Shown here piece after piece: positions 59,352-64,000 of a stretch of 64,000 nt of DNA. A program made the translations under genes and the position numbers. Positions within the stretch are counted from its first letter, which is position 1; the number at the start of each line of letters is the position of its first letter. The notes below the pieces were generated by a model that saw only the letters and a program-made list of their open reading frames with translations, was not told the origin of the DNA and did no database searches. The DNA comes from Leucobacter aridicollis (GTDB lineage Bacteria; Actinomycetota; Actinomycetes; Actinomycetales; Microbacteriaceae), in contig NZ_JACCBD010000001.1 of NCBI RefSeq assembly GCF_013409595.1, forward strand, positions 186,001 to 250,000, in the 5' to 3' direction.

Positions 59352-59380
59352 GGGGGCCCGCAGCTGTCGCGCGGGCCCCC
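59352..59380 (-). other. Intra-operon hairpin after the binding-protein gene
   Basis: GGGGGCCCGC and GCGGGCCCCC form a perfect 10-bp stem around a 9-nt loop, just after the binding-protein stop. There is no U-tract, so it probably stabilises the upstream mRNA or partly terminates. Confidence 0.7.
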
Positions 59381-59390
59381 GGTGCCGACG

Positions 59391-60740
59391 TTACTTCTGG
59401 TTGAGCAGTGCGTCGAGCTGTGCGTTGGTGTCCTGAGCGAGCTGCTTCAGGTCCTTCGCATCGCGGATCTTGGAGAAGAACTCCTCCATGATGTTCTTCG
59501 ACTCGATCGCGGCCCAGCCGGGAGCGGCGGGGGTGAGCTTCGAGTTCGATGCGGACTCAATGAGCGCCTTCGCGAACTGGTCGGAGCCGAGCGAGTCAGC
59601 GTAGTCCGAGTTCGCCGGGCCGAGGCCCTTCTCGCCGAGCATCGTCTGGTACTCCTCGGAGTAGATGATGCGCATGAGATCCTTGGCGAGCTCAGGGTTC
59701 TGCGTCTTCGCCGAGATGCCGATGTTCGAGCCGCCCGCGAAGACCGGAGCGGGCTTGCCGTCGTTGCCAGGCAGCACGAGGGTTGCGAACGTGTCGTCGT
59801 TCCACTCGCGTGCGGGCTCGCCCTTGTCATTGGTGACGAGGTCACCGATCGACCAGTGCGCCCAGCCCGGAGCCATGATGGTGGCTGCCGCGAGCGAGAG
59901 GTCCTCGGTCACGTTGCCGTCTTCGTCCTTGACCTCGTCGGAGTCGTTGAGGTACTGGTACTGGTTCGCGTCCTTCATGTCGTTCGGAGCGTTCGACGCG
60001 TTCTTGTAGAGATCCTGCAGTTGCTCGAGGCCCTTGAGCGACTCGGGCGAATCGAGGGTCGCGACCCACTTGCCGTCCTTGAACTCTGCGATCTCGCCAC
60101 CGTTCGCGAAGATCCACGAGATGCCGTCGCGCCAGTCCTGGCCGCCGAGGAAGAAGCCCGAGAAGTTGTCGATGCCCTTCGGGTTTGCCTTCGTGATCGC
60201 CTTGACCGACTCGTTGAACTCGTCGAGCGACGCGGGGCTAAAGTTCTGGCCTGCGGCGTCCCAGACGTCCTTGCGGAGGAAGGTGTAGCGCGAACCGAAG
60301 TAGTAGGGGAGCGTGTAGTTCTTGCCCTCAACGGCGCCAACCTCGACGAACGAGGGGAGCAGCTTGTCGCCGCCGAGCTCGTCGTACATGTCGCTGATGT
60401 CGAGGAACGCGCCCGCGTTCGTGAAGGCCGGCGACTGGGTGTTGCCGATCTCGGTCACGTCGGGGGTGTTCTTCTCATCGGGAAGCTTCGTGGTGAGGTT
60501 CGTGATGATGTCGCCCCAGCCCTGCTCCTGGATCTTGAGCGTCGCGCCGGTCTTCTCGGTGAACTCGGTTGCGAGGTACTCGCGAAGCTCGGGCGGGGTG
60601 TCACCGCCAATAACCCACATCGTCAGGGTCTTGTCGCTGTTGTTGCCGCTGTCGCCACCCGACGCAGCCGGGCTGCACCCGGCAAGGACGAGAGTCGAAG
60701 CCATAGCCGCTGCTGCGAGGCCAACGAGCTTTCTCTTCAT
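59391..60740 (-). CDS. Amino-sugar-binding lipoprotein of ABC transporter (DasA type)
   Basis: The product is 449 aa. A signal peptide ends in the lipobox LVLAGC near residue 22. The mature part has the family 1 pattern TLTMWVIGGDTPPELREYLA and many aromatic positions. AAAGGAA is 9 nt before ATG 60740; an upstream ATG in frame (60800) would put non-signal sequence first and is unlikely. It should bind chitobiose, GlcNAc or a related oligosaccharide, by operon context. Confidence 0.94.
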   Translation of the reverse strand: MKRKLVGLAAAAMASTLVLAGCSPAASGGDSGNNSDKTLTMWVIGGDTPPELREYLATEFTEKTGATLKIQEQGWGDIITNLTTKLPDEKNTPDVTEIGNTQSPAFTNAGAFLDISDMYDELGGDKLLPSFVEVGAVEGKNYTLPYYFGSRYTFLRKDVWDAAGQNFSPASLDEFNESVKAITKANPKGIDNFSGFFLGGQDWRDGISWIFANGGEIAEFKDGKWVATLDSPESLKGLEQLQDLYKNASNAPNDMKDANQYQYLNDSDEVKDEDGNVTEDLSLAAATIMAPGWAHWSIGDLVTNDKGEPAREWNDDTFATLVLPGNDGKPAPVFAGGSNIGISAKTQNPELAKDLMRIIYSEEYQTMLGEKGLGPANSDYADSLGSDQFAKALIESASNSKLTPAAPGWAAIESKNIMEEFFSKIRDAKDLKQLAQDTNAQLDALLNQK

Positions 60741-60840
60741 TGTTGTGTTCCTTTCGGTGTGCGACTCGGCGGTGGCCGAGACGCGGGTTCGTGTCTTCAT
60801 CGATACGTGTTGTGTGACTGGAAGTGTGTGGTCGGCGGGG

Positions 60841-62031
60841 CTAGCTCACGCCGAGGCGTTCGCGGAGCACGATTGCGGCCGCCCCGCGCAGGATCAGGTC
60901 CTCGCCCTGGCTGCTCGCTCGGATCACGAGGGTGTCGTGCGAGTCGGGCATGGTGCGGCGGGTGAGGATCTCGAACGCGGCGTCCGCGAGCGTGCCGCCG
61001 ACGAGCTCGGGCGGGCCCGAGAGGACGATCTCGGCGAGGTTGAGCATGCCGATGACGGGCGCGAGTGCGACGCCGAGCCGGTTTCCTGCCTCGCGGAGGA
61101 CGGCCTCGCGGCCGTCGGGCCCCGCGTCGGCGAGCGCCCGCGAGAGCGTCGGAACGGAGAGCCAGTGCTCGAGCACCTGCTCGCGGGCGTACGGGGCGTC
61201 GATGCCGAGGTCGGTGCCGACCATGACCTGCCCGATCTCGCCCGACGCGAACTTGCTGCCTGGCACGCTGCGGCCGCCGAGCATGATGCCGGCGCCGACG
61301 CCGTAGCCGATGCGGACGAGAGCAAAGTCCTCGCTCGTGTCGCCGAAACTGTATTCGGCGAGGGCGGCGACGTTCGCGTCGTTGCCGATCGAGGTCGGGA
61401 GGCCGGTGCGCTCCATGAGGATCCGCCTGAGGGGGAGTCCCTCCCAGCCGAAGTTCGGTGCGACACGCACGACCCCCTCGTCATCGACGACGCCGGGGGT
61501 GCCGACGCCGAGCCCGATGATCGGGATCTCGCTCGCGTCCCGCAGCGTGACGGCGAGGTCCGCGACGAGCTCGCTCGCGGCATCTCCCGTCACGGCGGTG
61601 CCGGCGGCGTCGAGTCGCGGCGCCTCGACGCGGGCAAGCGTGCGGCCGGCGAGGTCGATGACCGCGCCGCGGAGCAGCTTGTCGTCCGAGAGGTCGAGCG
61701 CGACGACCGCGTGCGAGCTGCGGGCCAGGTCGACGAGAATCGCGGGCTTCCCTGGGCGGTGCGATTCCTGCTGACCGAGCTCCTCGATGAGCCCCTCGCC
61801 GATGAGCTCGGCAACGAGACCGGAGATGGTGACCTTGGTGAGCTGGGTCGTGCGCGCGATATCGGCGCGGCTCAGCGGGCCGGAGATGTAGAGCGTCTGA
61901 AGCACGAGCGTGCGGTTGTGGAGCTTCGTATCGCCAGGAGTGGCCTTCGCCGCCACCCTGAGATCGCGGGCCCGGCGCGGGTTCATTGCCCATGCAGTGG
62001 CGTCCGCGGGACGCGTCGTTACGTGCTTCAT
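60841..62031 (-). CDS. ROK-family transcriptional regulator (NagC/Xyl-repressor type)
   Basis: The product is 396 aa. An N-terminal helix-turn-helix (about residues 40-85: LHNRTLVLQTLYISGPLSRA, IARTTQLTKVTISGLVAEL) is followed by a ROK sugar-binding domain with GLGVGTPGVVDDEG and a central SIGNDANVAALAE. The ROK Cys-rich zinc motif is not obvious (the usual CxCGxxGC is replaced by GTDLGIDAPYARE), so it probably binds sugar without being a kinase. It lies just upstream of the ABC operon on the same strand and likely represses it and itself through TTAGT..ACTAA at 62037-62057. Confidence 0.92.
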   Translation of the reverse strand: MKHVTTRPADATAWAMNPRRARDLRVAAKATPGDTKLHNRTLVLQTLYISGPLSRADIARTTQLTKVTISGLVAELIGEGLIEELGQQESHRPGKPAILVDLARSSHAVVALDLSDDKLLRGAVIDLAGRTLARVEAPRLDAAGTAVTGDAASELVADLAVTLRDASEIPIIGLGVGTPGVVDDEGVVRVAPNFGWEGLPLRRILMERTGLPTSIGNDANVAALAEYSFGDTSEDFALVRIGYGVGAGIMLGGRSVPGSKFASGEIGQVMVGTDLGIDAPYAREQVLEHWLSVPTLSRALADAGPDGREAVLREAGNRLGVALAPVIGMLNLAEIVLSGPPELVGGTLADAAFEILTRRTMPDSHDTLVIRASSQGEDLILRGAAAIVLRERLGVS

Positions 62032-62036
62032 ATTGG

Positions 62037-62057
62037 TTAGTAAAGCTAATGAACTAA
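62037..62057. promoter_or_regulatory. Likely ROK operator
   Basis: TTAGT-N11-ACTAA, with an internal TTAG-N5-CTAA, lies 6 nt before the regulator ATG in an unusually A/T-rich stretch. It is a typical location and shape for a ROK repressor site. Confidence 0.5.
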
Positions 62058-62423
62058 ATAAACGCAAGTCCGCTGGCAAAGTTTTTTCGGCCCGACAATC
62101 GGAGCGGCCGTCGTGGGGCGCGATTTTGGCGGAATGAACAGGGGGTGACGTCGCCCGTGGAGTGAGCAGCCGGTATAGACAAGTTGTGTCGACGCGTCCG
62201 CGTGGAGCCAGCCTCATCGTCGCGCGCCGCACCGTGCGCCGCGGGGGGCTTCGGCCGCCCGCGGCGCCCGGGCAGCAACGTGGCCGTCACATGACCTTTG
62301 GGTAACGGGTCTGGCGAGCCGGGCTCATGCCTGCCTAGGCTCCGGGTGGGGGCACAGCCGGGGGTACCTGACGTGCGCCCTGCCAATGCCACACGTCACA
62401 CACGAACGAGGAGTGCAGTACGC
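62058..62423. other. Intergenic stretch before the nuclease gene
   Basis: There is no gene in these 366 bp. It starts A/T-rich with a T6 tract and becomes G/C-rich. A -10-like TAGGCT near 62337 could give a leader of about 75 nt for the nuclease gene; no good -35 is seen. Confidence 0.5.
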
Positions 62424-64000
62424 ATGAAGTCAGGCTCAAGTAGTCGAACGGGAGACGCCTTCTTCCGCCGGAGAGAACGAGCGATGGCGCTCGGTCTCAC
62501 CGCCGCCATTTCCCTGGGTATGGGGATCACGGGGACCGCGCCCGCGCTCGCCGCACCGGACGGCTCCGGGGTGGTGATCAACGAGGCCTACCTCTCGGGC
62601 GGCAGTCGCGATGCCGCGTTCACCAAGAAGTTTGTCGAGCTCTTCAACCCGACCGGTGAAGCGATCACACTCGACGGCACCTCGCTGCAGTACCGTCCGG
62701 CCACAGGCACCGGGGCGTTTGGCGGCGTGACGCCGCTCACCGGCACGATTCCCGCGGGCGGGCACTTCCTCGTCGCGGGCGGGTCCAATGGGACCGCGGG
62801 CGGCGAACTCCCGGCACCGGACCTGTCCTCGACCCTTAACCCGGCCGGCACTGCCGGCACGATCGCTCTTGTTGATGGCACCGAGCCCCTCGCTATTCCC
62901 GCGGGATCAGCAGCCGGCGCTCCGGGCGTGATCGACCTACTCGGGTACGGTACCTCGAACACGTTCGAGGGGACGGCCGCAGCCGCGCCCGCGGGAAACA
63001 CCGACGTCAAGTCGCTCAACCGCAACGAGGCGGCTGACACCGACAACAACGCCGCTGACTTCGCGCTCTCCGCCGACATCACCCCAACGAACGCGGCGGG
63101 AGCGACCGCGCCCGACCCCGGCACTGATCCTGATCCCGGCACCGATCCCGACCCCGGCACAGACGCCGGTACGGGCACGCGCACCATCGCGGAGGTGCAG
63201 GGCACCGGCGACACGTCGCCGCTCGTCGGCCAGACCGTTACCGTCGAGGGCGTCATCACCGCAGACCACCGCGTCGGCGGCTACGACGGCGTCGTCATCC
63301 AGACCGCCGGCTCCGGCGGCGAGCAGACGGAACCCCGCACCGCATCAGACGGCATCTTCGTCTACCTCAAGGGCAAGGACGTGCCTGGCGAGATCGGCGA
63401 CCTCATCAAGGTCACCGGCGCCGTGAGCGAATACTACGGCCAGACGCAGATCGCTCCGGCGCAGGTCGCAGACGTCGCACTCGTGAAGCAGGAGGCCGGG
63501 CTCCCCGCGCCGACCCCGCTGCCCGCGACCGTGGTCGGGGCCGAGCGCGAGGCATACGAGAACATGCTCGTGCGGCCCACCGGTGACTACTTCGTCGCGT
63601 CGAGCCACCAGCTCTTCAACTACGGGACGCTCTGGCTGAATCCGGGCGAGATGCAGGTGAAGAGCACGGAGACCGCGCGCCCCGGCGCCGAGGCCGACGC
63701 GATCGCCGCGGCAAATCGCGCGAGCCGGATCCTGCTCGACGACGGCTACTCGATCCAAACGACGAACAACGCCCACCCGGGCGAGCAGCCGTACTTCACG
63801 GCGGACACTGTCGTGCGCAACGGCGACGCCGTCGACTTCGCCGACCTGAGCTTCGTGCTGCAGTACGGCTTCGACGAGTGGCGGCTGCAGCCCGTCACCC
63901 CGCTCGACAGCACGTCGCCGGCGGCGCAGAAGGTGGCCTTCGACGCGAAGAACACCCGCCCCGAGGCACCGAAGGTCTCAGGCGACGCGACCGTCGCCGC
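62424..64000 (+). CDS. ExeM/NucH-type extracellular endonuclease, N-terminal part (runs off window)
   Basis: The first 525 codons are in the window, with no stop before the end. A signal peptide (about residues 1-45, ending ALAAPD) is followed by a lamin-tail domain (VVINEAYLSGGSRDAAFTKK, VELFNPTGEAITLDG), a Pro/Asp/Gly-Thr linker (DPGTDPDPGTDPDPGTD, near 63115-63170) and an OB-like domain (IAEVQGTGDTSPLVGQTVTV, GVITADHRVGGYDGVVIQ). This order is that of ExeM/NucH secreted nucleases, whose endonuclease/phosphatase domain would lie beyond the window. GAGGAG is 10 nt before ATG 62424. It would degrade extracellular DNA for phosphate or carbon. Confidence 0.88.
   Translation, partial: MKSGSSSRTGDAFFRRRERAMALGLTAAISLGMGITGTAPALAAPDGSGVVINEAYLSGGSRDAAFTKKFVELFNPTGEAITLDGTSLQYRPATGTGAFGGVTPLTGTIPAGGHFLVAGGSNGTAGGELPAPDLSSTLNPAGTAGTIALVDGTEPLAIPAGSAAGAPGVIDLLGYGTSNTFEGTAAAAPAGNTDVKSLNRNEAADTDNNAADFALSADITPTNAAGATAPDPGTDPDPGTDPDPGTDAGTGTRTIAEVQGTGDTSPLVGQTVTVEGVITADHRVGGYDGVVIQTAGSGGEQTEPRTASDGIFVYLKGKDVPGEIGDLIKVTGAVSEYYGQTQIAPAQVADVALVKQEAGLPAPTPLPATVVGAEREAYENMLVRPTGDYFVASSHQLFNYGTLWLNPGEMQVKSTETARPGAEADAIAAANRASRILLDDGYSIQTTNNAHPGEQPYFTADTVVRNGDAVDFADLSFVLQYGFDEWRLQPVTPLDSTSPAAQKVAFDAKNTRPEAPKVSGDATVA

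Noticed and set aside
1..64000. tRNA, rRNA, integrase or transposase genes
   Set aside because: I looked for cloverleaf ends, conserved rRNA blocks and recombinase motifs and saw none; a dedicated search (tRNAscan-SE, ISfinder) would be needed to exclude them.

Overview
This is a high-GC actinobacterial chromosome segment. Codon bias towards G/C in third positions, frequent -10 boxes (TANNNT) placed 6-7 nt before a start codon (leaderless genes), ATGA/GTGA/CTAG gene overlaps, an acyl-CoA carboxylase epsilon subunit and a SpaA-type sortase pilus fit Microbacteriaceae. A Leucobacter-like organism is my inference, not a proven assignment. No rRNA, tRNA, CRISPR array, transposase or integrase was recognised.

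Layout. 0-9.2 kb is core: the end of a LuxR regulator, a diacylglycerol-kinase-like lipid kinase, a DUF4287-like protein, dGTPase, a CoA-type NUDIX hydrolase, acyl-CoA carboxylase beta and epsilon subunits, and biotin ligase. A 2-kb, lower-GC insert with a CPBP protease-like gene, a small membrane protein and a TetR remnant lies between dgt and the NUDIX gene, bounded by 88-bp direct repeats that duplicate the 3' ends of both neighbours. 9.4-14.1 kb: APC permease and amidohydrolase under a divergent TetR, then a heptad-repeat coiled-coil membrane protein. 14.3-17.7 kb: one-carbon metabolism (purU, and glyA-folD behind a ZTP riboswitch). 17.7-29.7 kb: a MalT-like LAL regulator divergent from a pilus operon (tip adhesin, shaft pilin, class C sortase, second pilin with a variant LSETG sorting signal, second class C sortase). 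30-33.6 kb: nagA, a DedA protein and an ArsR/AHSA1 pair.

33.6-49.2 kb is a large sugar-catabolic locus. It holds a class II aldolase, two PfkB kinases, an IlvD/Edd dehydratase, a GH4 glycosidase, an FAH-family hydrolase, a D-2-hydroxyacid dehydrogenase, an AgaS-like SIS protein, a tautomerase-like protein, a MalFG-type ABC importer, a DeoR repressor, a degenerate NodB-like protein and a PLL-lectin-like protein. The SIS, PfkB and GatY/KbaY trio suggests a tagatose-type or amino-sugar branch. The dehydratase and FAH proteins suggest a sugar-acid branch. The substrate is not known.

49.2-55 kb: ccsB without its usual partners, palindromic repeats, a SIR2-GAF protein overlapping a 54-aa basic protein (a possible NAD-depleting defence module), PPK2, CsoR, a RarD-like transporter and a GNAT. 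55-62 kb is an amino-sugar (probably chitobiose/GlcNAc) operon: ROK repressor, ABC importer, NagZ and ROK kinase; it complements nagA at 30 kb. The window ends inside a secreted ExeM/NucH-type nuclease.
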